Source: Epiperipatus broadwayi
Lineage: Eukaryota; Onychophora; Udeonychophora; Euonychophora; Peripatidae
Assembly: GCA_028023455.1 (NCBI GenBank)
Contig: JAQFVV010006231.1
Span: forward strand, 7,642,036 to 7,706,035
Length of the DNA stretch: 64,000 nucleotides
Direction of reading: 5' to 3'
A program made the position numbers and the translations under genes. Within the stretch, counting starts at the first letter, position 1. The number at the start of each line of letters is the position of its first letter. Shown one piece after another: positions 45,758 through 59,732 of this stretch. The notes beneath the pieces were generated by a model. It saw only the letters and a list, made by a program, of their open reading frames with translations. It made no database searches and was not told the origin of the DNA.

Positions 45758-48169
45758 AATATGAAAAGTTAATAAATGGGCATCCCCCCCTCCCCTCAAT
45801 GCATTTATATAAGAAATTAAATAAATGTAATAGATAAGTTAGTTGGAGAAAAAGAAATAGAATTATACAAAATTAAAATTAAAATTAAAATTATAGTATT
45901 TATATAAGAATGAACTTTTTTTCAAGTGTGAAAAAATATGTAGCATCACTAAAGGGAGATTATTATTATTTTTATAAGAGTGAGAACTTTGTAAAAGATG
46001 TAAGGATTTGGATTGTAGATGTAGATTATAAAGAGTGTGTAACATGTATTTTTGAAGTGTAGAATGTTGGAAAAAATATCATAATAAATTGCACAGTGAA
46101 TAGGAAAAATTTATAAGTAAAGAAGGGAAAGAATAGAGATTTTATGTTTTATTTAGGCCTTTATGACAAAATAAGGAATATGAGGATAGGATAGTAAAAT
46201 TAATGAAATAGTTTTTATTAAAATAGGATAAGAAAAAGTAAAGTGAGTCAGAATTGAAAAAGTAACTGTGTAATAAAGAGTAAATGAATGTACTATAATA
46301 TATAATGATTTGAAAGGAAGGAATGTTTAACTTGGTAACAAAGCTACTGTATATATAGCTTATGCTTTTGATATCATTTAAAGGAAAGCTATTTTATCTC
46401 GCATCACATAGTTTTGTAATGTATTAATTATTTAATTATATGTATAACAAATAATTCTACATGTTCAGAGTAAATTTAATTTATTTAATAAATAGCTCAT
46501 CTAGTACTTTAATGAAAAGAGAAATTATGTTTAAACTGATCAATTTGTCATTATAATTAATATGGTTTTGAAGTTTTTTGATAAATTAAGTAGCCTTTGA
46601 TAGACTAATTTTTGTACATAGCTTCAATTGTATAGTTAAATATTTAGAAATATTATAATTTGGAGAATCAATAGTAATCCATGATAGAGGTTCTATTTTA
46701 ATAAGGTTGATTTTTCCGAAAACAGATATTATTTGAGTTTCTTCTAAATGGGAGAATCAAATAAATTCAATATCTTATTAGTAATAATCCATCACTTTCT
46801 TAATGGCAGTAATATATGCTGATAAAATAATATTATTTTCTGTTCCTTATGAACAAGTTACTAATACTTAGAATTATGTAAAATCTAACAATCTCATTTT
46901 TAATTTTTTCACAGGTTAAGATTGGAGATTATGAATAGGTGAATCAATATTTACAATAATAAATTCAATCAAAATATCTGATAACATTATAGTCTTTGCA
47001 AATGAAAATCACAGATTTTAGTATCAGAAATACATAAAAGAATATGATGATCATGAAAGTATTCATTCAAAATTGATGATGTATGATTTTAACAAAATTA
47101 AGGTGAAATGGACAAATGAATAGATAAAGAAACTATATATAAAGCATGTTAAAAAACACTTTTGGATTTATAATTTAAGAATTCTGCTATAATTATTGTT
47201 TAATTCTTCTTATATTAAATTAAGATCAAAGCAATTATTAAGTATGTTTGCAAGTTTTATTTGGATTTTTATATGCTGTTATGATGTTTGATGTCTAAAA
47301 GCTATTTTTTTTTAATATTATTGAGACAGATAAATTCAAAATCAATGTTCAAGAAATTAAAATAAGTTAATGGTTTTATTTTGAAAATCATTTAATGTAC
47401 TACAACTAAAAATTGGTAAATAAGTTAAGAGGGGAAGAGGAGATTTATTTGATGATATAGAATTGTTTTTGCATTCTCCCTTTTTATACTAGAAGATATA
47501 ATATTAGTCAAGTTCTGAAAAGCATATTACTGTAATTTTTCTTTTTTTAAATGTTACATTGAAGTTTTAGATATTTCAGTTTAAACATAACCATTTCACT
47601 TGATGTGGTGAACTAGCATCATGGATAATTATATTATTTATTTCTTGAAGTAATTTTTCATGTATTTTTAAGCATCTTTCTTAATTGCCAGTACATTTTA
47701 AATTTCATTTCTAATTGATCATATTTGTATTCTGTTGAATAATGGACTATCAAAATCCAGTTTTGAAAAACAACTGTTGAATGATAACAAGGATCATTCT
47801 GAGTCATCATTTTGTTACAGTTTTGTTTTCTAGAATTGTGCATATCAGTCTAGTTTATTATTCAGTTTCTACAGCTTTGGATTTAAGACATATTGTAAGA
47901 ATTGACAAATAGAATATTAGAACCATGTGTAAATTAAAAAAAGTGCCTTTATTATTAGAAGTGATGAGATTATGGATTTTTATAAAACAATATTTTCAGA
48001 TTGAATAGAGGATGTGAGAATTTGTTATTTGTGGTAAAAGCAAATTTAATGATGCAATTTTTGTGTTAGGTTCAAACACAAAAAATGATCTTGTATATAG
48101 TAATATAATAATCTGATAAATAATAGATTGATGGTCTCACTGAAAACTATTCTAAAGGATCTTATGCTT
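45758..48169. other. AT-rich DNA, no gene recognised
   Basis: A C/T run lies near 45,783-45,797. The rest is low-complexity AT-rich DNA, possibly containing more LINE debris that I cannot place. Confidence 0.4.
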
Positions 48170-48655
48170 CACCAGTGAACATGCAGATGAAAATACTGAA
48201 ATATCTATGTAAAAGAAAAGAATTTAAAATGTATAGAAATATAGTGATATATTGATTGGAGTGTTGTTGTAGGTTTAGGGAACGAAAATTAAAATTATAG
48301 GAGTCTATAATTTGGGATTAAGAGTAAGAAAAATGTAATGTTGATTTGTTTTTATAGAAAAATTAAGTTGATAATATTGAAACATGGGTTAAAAATCACA
48401 GGATAATTCTCCAGATGTTAGAAATAGATTTCAACTGGATTATATAGAAATTTAATTTAGATGCATATCTTGGGACAGGTAGAAATTCAGATCACAATTT
48501 AAGAATATTAAAATTGAAGCAAAATTTAAATAAATTCTGAATTAAAATAAAATAGGATATTAATAAATTTTAAAAAGCTATAAGGAAAAGTTTTCAAAGT
48601 TAGTATGCAGAAAAATTGATACAAATAATGGCAATATAATTAATAATGTAAATTC
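48170..48655 (+). mobile_element. LINE endonuclease remnant
   Basis: In broken frames the stretch reads K-I-I-G-V-Y near 48,290, then N-S-P-D-V-R-N-R-F-Q-L-D-Y-I near 48,400-48,445. These are the apurinic endonuclease signatures seen in many LINEs (usual S-P-D-G-x-x-R-N-Q-I-D-Y-I). It is followed by a degraded S-D-H-x-L-like region near 48,490. No reverse transcriptase follows within reach. Confidence 0.5.
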
Positions 48656-48776
48656 ATATAAATTGGGAAATATATATATATTTTCATGTGTCAAAGCATT
48701 GGGCGGGAAGCAAACCCGTGAACCCAGGATAATTGCTCACTCAGCCACTAGTGCTTGACTATATAAATTGGGAAAT
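48656..48776 (-). mobile_element. Minimal tRNA-derived SINE, second copy, perfect target duplication
   Basis: The body is 48,672-48,760 on the minus strand. It reads GTCAAGCACTAGTGGCTGAG, then GGGTTTGCTTCCC (B-box-like), then CAATGCTTTGACACATGAAA and an (AT)n tail. It matches the copy at 19,761 except for a ~15-base deletion of the anticodon arm. The flanks carry a perfect 16-bp duplication, atataaattgggaaat (48,656-48,671 and 48,761-48,776). The insertion is inside LINE debris. A perfect duplication suggests a fairly recent event. Confidence 0.8.
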
Positions 48777-49370
48777 GTTTTAAGGAAAATTTAAAGCAAG
48801 CTACAGCATATATAATAGAAAATTAAGAGATAAAAAATTGCAAAAAAAAATAACAACATGGATTAAATAAACTAAATAAGACTAAAACAACTAATGATAA
48901 TTATTATAAGGGTAGCTTACAATGTTATTAAGCTCACTTGTTTATGTGCAATATCAAACCATAAACTTAAAAATATAATTTTTAATTAATAAATAGTAAA
49001 TATGCTATCTTTTACGTTAAAACACCCATATGCACATGTATATAACTTAAACATTAGATTATAAAATTTTAATAATAAAATCATCCATATATATGTATAA
49101 AATAATTATTAAGTTAACTTATATCACTAACCAAGACTCAAAACAAAGAGATAACCTAAGGTCAAGTCATATCTTAGCAACTAAACATGAAAGAAATAAA
49201 ACTAGAGCTCAATTACGGAATTATTAATTATGATGTTATTCAACAATAATCGAATACAAAATCGTGAAATGAAATAGTAATTTAACACATGCTATTTACC
49301 GGAAGTCGATTTCCCTATAAAAGCTAAATCAAGAATCTTCCTCTTCTTCTTCTTTATTTTTGCTTACGTT
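48777..49370. other. AT-rich DNA, no gene recognised
   Basis: Nothing identifiable beyond possible LINE debris up to ~48,900. Confidence 0.4.
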
Positions 49371-49510
49371 ATATAATATATAATATCAAAACTCCACTCT
49401 TTTACACTTAATAGCAATATAAATATTTATTCAGTTGTAACTGTAATCAATTAAATAAATATATATTTTGCTATAAAGTGTAAAAGAATGGAGTTATGAT
49501 ATTGTATATT
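49371..49510. mobile_element. ~140-bp TIR element (MITE-like)
   Basis: 'aatatcaaaactccactctt', then 'ttacacttaatagca' at the left is mirrored by 'tgctataaagtgtaaaagaa' and 'tggagttatgatatt' at the right. The arms are ~55 bp around a centre of ~30 bp. 'aaaagctaaatcaa' occurs both near 49,319 and near 49,508. Confidence 0.6.
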
Positions 49511-50890
49511 AAAAGCTAAATCAACTAATTTCCAAATCAATTCCATTTTTTTACAAATGAACTAGTCTCTACACATATTTGTTTTGTTGTGTTTGAATAC
49601 TGAACATATCAGAAAGATGGATCTATAGTTTGAATGAATTTTTCTTGTTTATAAAATCTTCGTTAGCAAAGAACTCTAATATTACTCAAGTAAAGAGTAA
49701 ATAAATTACTCTTTAATATCATCAATAATAATTTCAAAAGCAAAATTATCTTTAATATAATAATTGGAAAAATTCTTAACGATTTTGTTCTAAACTTGAA
49801 TTTCAAGGAAGATAAATATCATCAAATATATTTATATATCTAAATAAATTTATTTTAAGATTTTAAGTTATACAAAATGCATTGTGAATGAATACATTTT
49901 GCCATAGGCATTTCTACTGAAATGCGTAAAATATATATATCATCTATATAATTCAATAAACAACTTCAGTTTACAGCAAGATAATTTAAGGAAAGGATGT
50001 CGATGTCATGAGAGAAATATTTATGAAACAATGGAATATACTGATTGTCTCATGGATGATTGATGACCAGAAATAAAAAAAACTATTCTTAATGAACATT
50101 GCTACTTAAATTTTGGAAAATGAATAGGATAATATAATAAACTTTAAATACATCATATTATTTTTGCATATCAACATCTGTAAATATTTAATTTTATTTC
50201 TTTTGCCTTTAAAATCTGCTTACTTTGGAATAATCCATTTTGAAAAATCATTAGATAAAAAATGGGGAAAGATCATTGGGTTAAATATTTTTTTTATTTA
50301 ATAAAATTTAGGTCTTCTTTACACAGCGACTTGACTAGGTTAATAATTAAACTTAATATGAAGGTAAGATTTTATTGTTCTTCATATTAAATTCATTCAT
50401 TTATGACATGACAGAATTTTTAGTTACTATTAAAATTAATTAATTTATTAATATTTCTTTTGTTTATTATTTGGTATAAATAACTAATATTCTTTGATGA
50501 AAGGTCTTTTCTTTCAATGATAGGAACTATACATAGATGGGAGGTCTTATAGAAAGTAGAATTTTCTCAAAATGATTGGATATTACAAAGGTCTTCATTT
50601 ATATTTATACGGTTTGATTTATTTTTACAACCTATTAAATATTGTTTGTTATGATACATATCTACTGTGGGATATGGGAAGGTATAATTTTAAAATTTAT
50701 ATACTAATATGGTAGAAATGTATGTAAAACATTCAGAATCAAAAATTTTGTTATATAAAGATACATTTAAATTGTTTTCAATGAATAAATATTGTTAAAT
50801 TTATTTTAAATTTAAGGAGGTCTCTGATTTATTTAAATTATTTATTTTATTTTTCTAATAAAATAAAATTGAATACATATACCCACATAT
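49511..50890. other. AT-rich DNA, no gene recognised
   Basis: No ORF with a recognisable domain and no repeat assigned. Confidence 0.45.
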
Positions 50891-50892
50891 AC

Positions 50893-51115
50893 ATATTGTA
50901 CCAGTTGAAATTGTATGTTCATCCAACAAAACCTAGAATCTGAGCAAAAATATCTCGAATCCAGTCATGCTTGAGATACACAGGTCAGGAGCAATCATGA
51001 ATTCTAACCCATTTGCTCATTCCCCAGAACTATAATACTATGAACAACATCCCTGATGATATAGCAGCATTTATTCAATTCCAGTCCCAGAGACACAACG
51101 GAGAAGCAGGATATC
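50893..51115 (+). repeat. Left arm of a 2.7-kb-spaced inverted repeat
   Basis: Matches the reverse complement of 53,835-54,030. Shared words include 'gagatacacaggtcaggagc', 'aatctgagcaaaa/aatctaagcaaaa' and 'tcccagagacacaacggaga'. Identity is about 80% by eye. It includes a possible short hairpin (ATCTC...GAGAT). No coding potential. Confidence 0.7.
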
Positions 51116-53834
51116 TTATGATCATTGATGGTAGAGCTAACATATATATAACATATGTGTGTGACCTCAGGTAATCCAGGGTAATAAAATATCAAATATG
51201 AAATATTATATTTCTAAATGTACAGTAAGAGCTACTTAATAATGATTTGAACAACTGGATTATATATATTGAAGTGGCAAATCTGTAGTACATATTTAAC
51301 TTCACTGCCTGATGGCATTACATACCTTTAAAGTAGGGTTTGAACCAGTTTATATGTTTATTTGGTCATCTAGGAATGTTAAGCACACACATATACATAT
51401 ATAACTTCCACCCTGTTTATTTAAAATGGTTATGTGTAACCAGTTGAATTATTATTTTAGCTTAAGTATAATTTATTTCCAAGCTTGTAAATTCCCTTCA
51501 CTTAGATAATTGTGTATGTGCGTATATGTATTACAGATATAAAAATGAATACGATTAATGTAAAGCTAAAGCAATGCCAGAAAATTCTAGAAAGTATTAT
51601 TACAATTTAAAAATGTCATTCTCATTTAACTATTTCAAGTCAAACTAACAAAAATCATATTCTTAAAGTTATTTGCAATTTTAAAAATATGTTTAAATAA
51701 TGCTTTCTGAATGTATTTGTTTACATCTTCCAATTTACATCTTCCAATATTGCCAAATTTCAAGTATAGGAGGAGCAGAAGTTCTAGGAACGTGCAAAAG
51801 TAGTTCAAATCACTCTTCTCTGGTGTTCGTTTAGAGAGTGGAAACAAAATGAACTGTGAGTAGAAGGAATTTGCCTCCCTGACCTTAGATCGCCTTTGTC
51901 CTGCCTTCCTGCCATGCCCCTCGCTGCTTGAGAACTGTTATGTTTAACTGTAAAAGAACTATTGGAAGATGCATACCATTATTTTATTAATATTGTGCCT
52001 TGCTAAACTTCGTATATATTATTATAAGTGGCCACCATAACTTCTAAAGGTAATCCGTTTTGCCAAAGAATGAACTCTTAATTTTCCTCACTTCTTTCGT
52101 AAATTTTAATTGTACTCATAATGTAATCTTTATTTATTTAGTAACTGACTATAAACTTCATTATCGTTAAATTTGTGATTTTCTCTCTAAAGTTTTAAAT
52201 ATTAATTCTTTTAAAAAATCTCGTTCTATAAATGCTAGCACAGAATTATGTATTTTAAATCTATCTTAATTTTTAAGTTTCACGCTTTAGTTATCTTTTT
52301 CATGTGGCAAAACTTATTTTAAACTATGTATTTTATTAAATTAATTTTAGTGTGCTAATGATTCAACCTAGTGAACTTATATCATTTCAGCCACCATTCT
52401 GATATTTTTGGAATATTTAAATAGTTAAATGTAAAATTTCTTATTGACTGCAGTTCGCTCAGTTGAATATTTTGAAATATATGTTTAATGGTGGATTGTT
52501 TAAAACATCATATTATGGGATAAGATAAACTTTTGTTGTTGATGCTATAATGTTTTTTGAAATAAATCTGATTATTAATATATTTTAATAACTACTGATT
52601 ACTTATACGCCATTAAGAGTTAAGTTGCTTATAATATAATGTCGTTTAGGAATACTTGGGCTTGTTAAATAGGAAAATAATATTTCCCTCTTCTATATTT
52701 GACATCCTAATTTGCTAAGATTTTACATATGTTGCTGAGTGGATTAATATTTTGTCATAGCGTTACGCATGATATTATTTTATTTAAGCTTAAATTTGTA
52801 CATTAAAAACGTTAAAGACTTAAGCTACATTCGCATTGCTTACTTATGATAGCATTCTCGAGATTTTATATTTTGCTTTGTCATATTTATTCCTCTGGAA
52901 TTCGTGTAACTTGTCTGAGAATGAGGTTTGGTAGCTCCGACCTCAAGACAAACATTAATTTGTTAAGGCTCTTCATTGGATAACGTCGGCAAACGTACTA
53001 TGGAACCTTACTACTTGTCTCTTTGAATACTGCCTTGTTATGAATACAAGTGATCTCTTATATGATAAAGCTTTTAGTCCAAAGACAGACATAAACTCTA
53101 CTTTTAACGCTATCATTATAGTCAGCACTGCGAGTTCTTTTTATGTATAGTTCTCATATTATCTATAAGATGTGGCACAGTGATGTTTGTAAACCACTCA
53201 TTTTATAATTAGTCGAATATTTTAGGATTGTCACAGTAAAGCTTATTTAGGCTAACCCATTCCTCATTTGTACAGGCCCAGGTGTGTTCATGAACGATAA
53301 ATTATGTAACTGTCATATCAAGAGTAAACCTCTCTTTGGAGATGAATTTATAAACGTCCTTATCATTACTTAAAATAATGATCATAGCATTGATAACATT
53401 AATGTATTAATATTTATAGTTCATTAGCATACTAAATCAGTTGCCTATATGCAAAGTAATAACCGCATGAAATCTGTGCTATGTTTCTAATGTAAATTAA
53501 ATTATTTATGTTCATTAAATTATGTTGAATTACTCATGCATTTGTGTCTTACTGAATCTCACTCATTGAATCCCATTTAATCTTTATAATAGTGTTAGTA
53601 ATATTTAGAAGTTATAACTGATTATTTTAAATGGACATTTATCTCTGGGTTGTTCTGTCTTTGCTCATTCTGGATGGATACTATATAAATTTCATGTTTC
53701 TTTTGCAATGCTAGCTATATGCAATTCATTTAAATTTTTTCTTCACATAAGATATTTGATTGAGCCAAGATTTGATATTATTTATTTACATTAATTACCC
53801 TGTAGATCTCATGTTTCTCCGCTGTGTCTCTGGG
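51116..53834. other. Composition island, first part; no gene recognised
   Basis: From about 51,840 the sequence has fewer A/T homopolymers and more CG dinucleotides than the flanks, for example 'ataacgtcggcaaacgtac' near 52,980. ORFs are short and show no domain. The stretch 51,880-51,940 is the least AT-rich. I cannot assign a function. Confidence 0.4.
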
Positions 53835-54030
53835 ACCGGATTGAATAAAATTTAATCTATTATCATCAGAAGTGTTGTTTATAATGTTATAGTTTTAGAG
53901 AAGAGCAAATAGGACAGAATCTATGATTGCTCCTGACCTGTGTATCTCGGGCATGAGTGGATTTAGGGTACTTTTGCTTAGATTCTAAACCTTGTTAAAT
54001 GAGCATACAATTCTGACCGGTACAATATAT
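53835..54030 (-). repeat. Right arm of the inverted repeat
   Basis: Inverted counterpart of 50,893-51,115. The outer end 'gaccggtacaatat' corresponds to 'atattgtaccag' at the left. Confidence 0.7.
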
Positions 54031-56090
54031 ATAAAACGTTTAATTATTATAAAAGGCAAAATTATTATACATGTGTAGTTATTACTCATTTCACGCTAAA
54101 CAATTTGAATAAATAATCAGAATAACATTGGTTATCATTATGAGAATTCATAATGATAAAATTACAATTGCAAAATAAATGTGTGTGTGTGCATACAATT
54201 TATCTCTAAGGGTGGTTTAATTATATGCCAATTATCAATTAAATAAGATTTTTACCAAATGGATTTAAGAATAGAAATGCTATTTAGAATCTAAATGCAA
54301 TTAATCGAATGACCTTAATAAATATGCATTTAAAAGATTCAGACATATTGCTGCCTAAGATATAACTCTATTAATAATAATTCACTAAAATAAGACTGAA
54401 GGATTCATGAATTAAAAATTTAAAAAACAGGAGGTTGGTTTTTTTTTTAATGAAAAATTATTAATGACACATTTTATAATTAAAACATACAGGTTATAAT
54501 CATAAATAAAGATTGAATTTATGTATGCATTTGGGAATCTCTTGCTCCAGAGAAGCTTAAACTCATGACATTTTAAATACCAAACTTAATAAGTAAAATA
54601 ATATGTTGGTTTAACGCACGCACAGCATTACGACTTACAGATCAGTTTTAGGCTTAAATATAAAATATTAGGAAAATGGCGGTACCAGAATGAGGCAGCA
54701 AGTATGAAGTTTGGGCCATTTCCAGCCGATGAAACACTTTGTCACTGATCTTAATGAAGGAGGGTATGCTTGATCTTCTGGTGATGCTATACCTGGAGAG
54801 GAGGAAGGTGTGCTGGGCCAGCTGTCCTGGGATCATCCCATGCAGAACGTTTGCTCATCTTTCCAAATGTGTCTTAGGGCACGACAAATGCCATACTAAA
54901 ACATTTATAAATGAAGACATGATTCAGAGTTTCCAGCAATCCCAGTTCATGACAAAGCAGATATAAAATATAAGAAAGCTGGTCTAGGTTGGCAACACTA
55001 AAATTAAGATATGCCACTAATGATGCACTAATTATGTCCTAAATATTAAATAAAGATCAGGCATAACAACATGAATTTAATATTAAACCAAATTAACTGA
55101 TTATTTCTTGAACTAAATAAGTGTCATATATGCGATTAGATTTTCCCTCTATTAAACGGGTCCCATATGCATTCTAAATCAAAATATGTAAATATTAATG
55201 CCTATCATGCTCTAGGCGATACACAGCTTTATTGCATTATAAAATACAGAGTGTCGGTCATTACTAATATTGAAAACATTATAAATAAATCTTAAGTTGA
55301 TAGCGTTCTATAATAATAATAATAGATTAACTTGATAAATATAAAAATGCGGCAGCATTATGGGGATCTGCCTTTAAACACATCTAGCAATATTTAATCA
55401 TTCACTTAACCCAGCGAGCAGAGACATTATAATAAATGAATTTAAATTAATGAAAAATATCCCTTGAATGCTGGGATTTAGAATACTAAGAATATTGGCA
55501 CTTGCGAGGCTGAGTAAGATTGGCATATAATTACATATTAAAATAAAATACATAAACAGAAAATAAATATATCAATAAAATTCTACCGCACTAAACTAGA
55601 GATAGAAATAAGAATGTGAAATGGATTAAGACAATTACATAAAGATTTGACAAGGTTATAGAGAATCATAATAGTAGGTTAGTTACAAGTATATAACTAG
55701 CATTTAACTACCAGCGAATAAACATAGATAAAATCCATTTTAAGAATTAAATAGGGTTTAATAAAGGAATATAGCAAGTGAAAATGAACCTTAAAGGTGG
55801 TAATATAGATTACCTTCTGATGCACTGGCGTGATAGCTTGAAAGATCCACGTTCTTTGGGAGGCATTTCATGTTGGAGCATGTCAGTCCAGGTTTCATTA
55901 AAATTGACCTAGCATTTGTTTCTAAATCATTTCACTATGGCATTGTAAGCAGTTCATTTTGTTTGAGATTGGAGCATGGCATTATGGCACGGAGGCAATC
56001 TTAGAAAAGATCGGGAAAGGTGAACTCTGTCCCTACTACTCGACAGTCATAATGTTGAAAAATTGACGAATGTGGATTTGGCTTAGTAAT
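54031..56090. other. Composition island, second part; no gene recognised
   Basis: Homopolymer-poor sequence continues to about 56,090. The segment 54,665-54,960 is the least AT-rich and holds overlapping ORFs on both strands (54,739-54,966 plus, 54,654-54,836 minus). Neither shows a domain I recognise. Confidence 0.35.
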
Positions 56091-56658
56091 CGAATTTAAA
56101 ATCAACTTTTTTTTTTCAATGGAAAAATAAGCCTTATTTATAATCATTTACATTTTCTACAGGACTGCTTTTAGAGAATTATTCAAGGCAATGCAAGTGT
56201 GAGCTTACCTTGTGTGACCTCTATCAGCAAGAACTGTACCTTTGTCTTTTGTGCAATCGAAGATGCAAAATCTTGATAAAATCCTTATTGTTTTAATCTA
56301 TCTTGAGTTTAGAAATCGATTCGCATATCTATAATTTTAATTAAAATATTTTAAAACTAAACTTGATTCTATAGAGCGAATTTCTGGTTTTCGCTAATGG
56401 ATTTCTCTATTGTTTGATATATTTTACATTTATTTAAAGTGGCTTCGAGAACCTTCTCAAGTATTGCATTATTCTTTGCAGCCAAGTTATATTAAATAAT
56501 ATATAATAAAAATATTAAATAAATAATATTTACTTTACATATATGTATCTGTTGCAAATTTGTGAATGCACATAGACAATTCTATATTATTTAGGGGAGA
56601 TTAATTATGATTAAAATTAAAATACCAAATCTTTAATAATACTTATGTAAATAGTTAA

Positions 56659-56880
56659 GGAGGGTCAGGAAGAGTTACACAGCTGTGCATGTTGACTCTA
56701 TATAATCTAGGTACATGGAGAATGGGTTTGAATCCCACTTGGTGGTTAAATAGGTTGATGGCCCGTGAAGTGCGAATCTGGATTACAGATTCACCACTTC
56801 ATTATCATCCTGACTTAACACCATGATAACTTGGTTGGAATGAATTTTGAGAATCTATCAAATTTATATAAAAGTATTAT
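56659..56880 (+). repeat. Possible tRNA-derived SINE (another family)
   Basis: A good B-box, GGGTTTGAATCCC, lies at 56,724-56,736, about 65 bp after the start 'ggagggtcagg', which fits tRNA geometry. A ~140-bp body follows with an inner hairpin (AATCTGGATTACAGATT near 56,776). The A-box is weak, and no target duplication or second copy was found. Confidence 0.45.
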
Positions 56881-57369
56881 TATTGCTACTGGATATTATT
56901 GATCTCTGAAGAGAGTTAAGTGTAAAATTAACCCTGAGTTTGAATACTGAGCATAATGGAATTAGTCTAAGTTGTATCTGTACTGAATCTTTAAACATTA
57001 AATTATCACATCTGAAATAGATAAAATAATGGATTAGATTTTTATCATATTATTCATGGCATTCTACATGAAGACCCAGGTAGTTAGATGTGTTCACCCT
57101 CATTCCTTAAGGGAATATAGACCATTACATTATATTTTAATATTTAACTGGTTTTCATATCCATTGAGATAGAAATGAAAAAGATTAATTTTGTTATAAG
57201 TTAAAAGTAGGTAAAAAAAAACTTAAGCAAGGTGTGTAATATATAAAACTATGAACATTATGGTTAGAAGAATTATATAGTTTATAAGGAGTGTTGTAGA
57301 AACATTACAATAACTGGTCATATATAATGAAATATTAGAAAGAATATATAAATAATTTATTTGATAAAA

Positions 57370-58650
57370 ATGTCTTCTCATATATTAATAGATAATGGCT
57401 GAATTAAATAAAGATGTAGTAAGTTATGCAATAATGTGGATAAGATTTTATAAACTATAACTAAATGAGACCATCTGCAGGAAATTGATGAATATCAATT
57501 TGAATTACTAAAAATATTTAAAGGTTTGAAAGAATTAATATTTGAATTGTGATTTATGGTATGAGAAAGTGATTAATAACAATTACGAATAGGAATGATG
57601 AGGATTATTACTGAGAGATATAAGAAAAAAAAGAGAAATTTTTATACTTGAGACATTTGGGTTATTTTGTTGGCTATTTTGAAGAAAAAAATTATAGATT
57701 GAAAAGATAGATAGTTATTTAAAAATTCGTATATGAATCAAAAATATTTGTAAGATACCATAATCTTTTATAAAACAAAACCTAAGTAAACAATAGAATT
57801 GATTATCTATCATTAATTTAATATTTAAATAAACTTAATAAGTGTGGTTTTGATAACAATGGTGTTAACACTAAGATAGATGATATGGGAGTACATGCAG
57901 TTATTGAGAATTATAATTTAATGAAACTTGAAGAAAGTTTGGGAGACATATCAATACATCCAAACTTAATGATAAAAGATTATTAGTTACAATTGGGCAT
58001 GAAGTTTTAGATCAATTTGATGTTTTTAAATATTTAAGTAGTTTTTCTAGTGCTAGAAATAATAATGATGTAAGAATATGAATTGCAGTAGTTAAGTTGG
58101 CTTTTTAAAGATAAAAGTTTAATTTGTAGTGAATTAAAATGCCATTGTAAAAAGAGTTTGTGCATTGATTTGTTTTTGAGTGTAGCTTTAATATAGGAAA
58201 GACTTGGATGATTTGAAAATAAAATGTGAAAAAATTGCAACTTTTTTATTATGGATTTGGAAAAATAAGCTTGAAGATTAGGATTTTAAGGGTAGAAGTG
58301 TTAAAGAAAATAAATGAAAAAAGATTATTTATGGAAAAAATTATGAAACACGAGACAAAATGAATATTTATTTAGTTGCAGGATTATAGACATTAGGAAG
58401 GTCTGTAATTGATAAAAAGAAGGAAGTGAAAAAAGTTAATCTAAAGGAATTAAGCCATAATGCTAATTTAATAAAATTTGTAGAAAGTTTGGGATGAGAA
58501 TCAATGCATGTAAATCAAAAACAATGTGTTGGGAAATAATAATAAATTAATAATTATGATTGAGTATAATGTTTTGGATTTATTTAAATGTTTTTAAAAT
58601 TGAAAGAAAAATTTAAACTCAATTAAAGGATTGATGTGCAGGATTTATTG
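57370..58650 (+). mobile_element. LINE remnant
   Basis: In shifting frames, 57,960-58,120 gives L-N-D-K-R-L-L-V, then V-L-D-Q-F-D-V-F-K-Y-L-S-S-F. It is followed by F-K-D-K-S-L-I-C-S and I-D-L-F-L-S-V-A-L near 58,105-58,195. This is the region after motif C of a LINE reverse transcriptase (usual F-x-Y-L-G-S ... S-V-x-L-Y-G). Related debris starts near 57,370. Heavily decayed; clade not assignable. Confidence 0.5.
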
Positions 58651-59732
58651 TTTTGAAGATAACTTATGATGATGTTTATTTTGTATATCTGACTTTTTTT
58701 AGCCCATTTATATTTATACACACATACTATGTTCCATATAAATGCACATCTATGCACAGCTAATTTGTGAGGGGGTGGGTGGGTAGTTATGCTAAGGTAT
58801 TACTTATAATTCCAAGAAAAAGACAAGTGTTGTTAATCATAAGAACTTAAAGTTTGCTAATACAATAGATTGAAATTTATCTAATTAATTAAAGCATAAG
58901 TTACAATTTTCCTTTCAATGATTCTAGAAAGTGAAATCATTTTCAAGCTCTGATGAATAGAAGAGATAGCTGTAAATCACAAAGTATTTTAACTTAGCAT
59001 TTTTCTCATTCTATTAATAGATTCAGATAGACAAATTGTTGGCATGCTTCTGTACTTTACAAAAAAAATGTTTCTAATTACAAGGTGGGAAGATTTTGTG
59101 AATCTTAGAAAAGCTTTGAGTTAAATATTTAACTAAAAATCTGTTTACAAAATTTAAAAACAAGTGTATTACATATTTTACTTTTATTGTTGTAATATTT
59201 TTTAAATTGTAATACCAGTTAGTAAAATTATAAAATTGATACTATTAGTTACATGATGCAATTGATTTCTGTATGAGTCATTCTATTATCAACAAATTGT
59301 AGGATCCGTTATGCTAGTTGTTCTTTATGATCACTAGAATGCATTATATTAATAATTTATATTAGTTATTCATTAGACTAGAGATTATCCAATATTGAAT
59401 AATACTTCTGTAGTATAATTTTCACCACACCACTCTCACACAAGGTCAAGACTGGTTTCTATTTACTTTTAACACTTTTTGGAGGTATGTAATTATAAAT
59501 ATATGACTAAAGACATATGAAAAAGATCTATGACCACCAAGATATACATTATATACTGAATTAGCACATATCAATTGGCCCAGACCAAAATCTCTTACAC
59601 ATATCTTTATCATTGTTCAGTATATATAGATCCCCAATTATTACAGTTTAATTGATGTGTCAAATGTTCTACCCTTATAACTTTGACACAAATCAGTTAA
59701 TGAAATTATATTAATAATTTTTATTAGTCAAG

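Noticed and set aside
51880-51940. Possible second exon of the plus-strand gene (less AT-rich stretch)
   Set aside because: No frame with acceptor and donor fits the phase left by the first exon.
54654-54966. Overlapping ORFs of 60 and 75 codons
   Set aside because: Both strands are open by chance in the least AT-rich stretch; no domain or splice context supports either as a gene.
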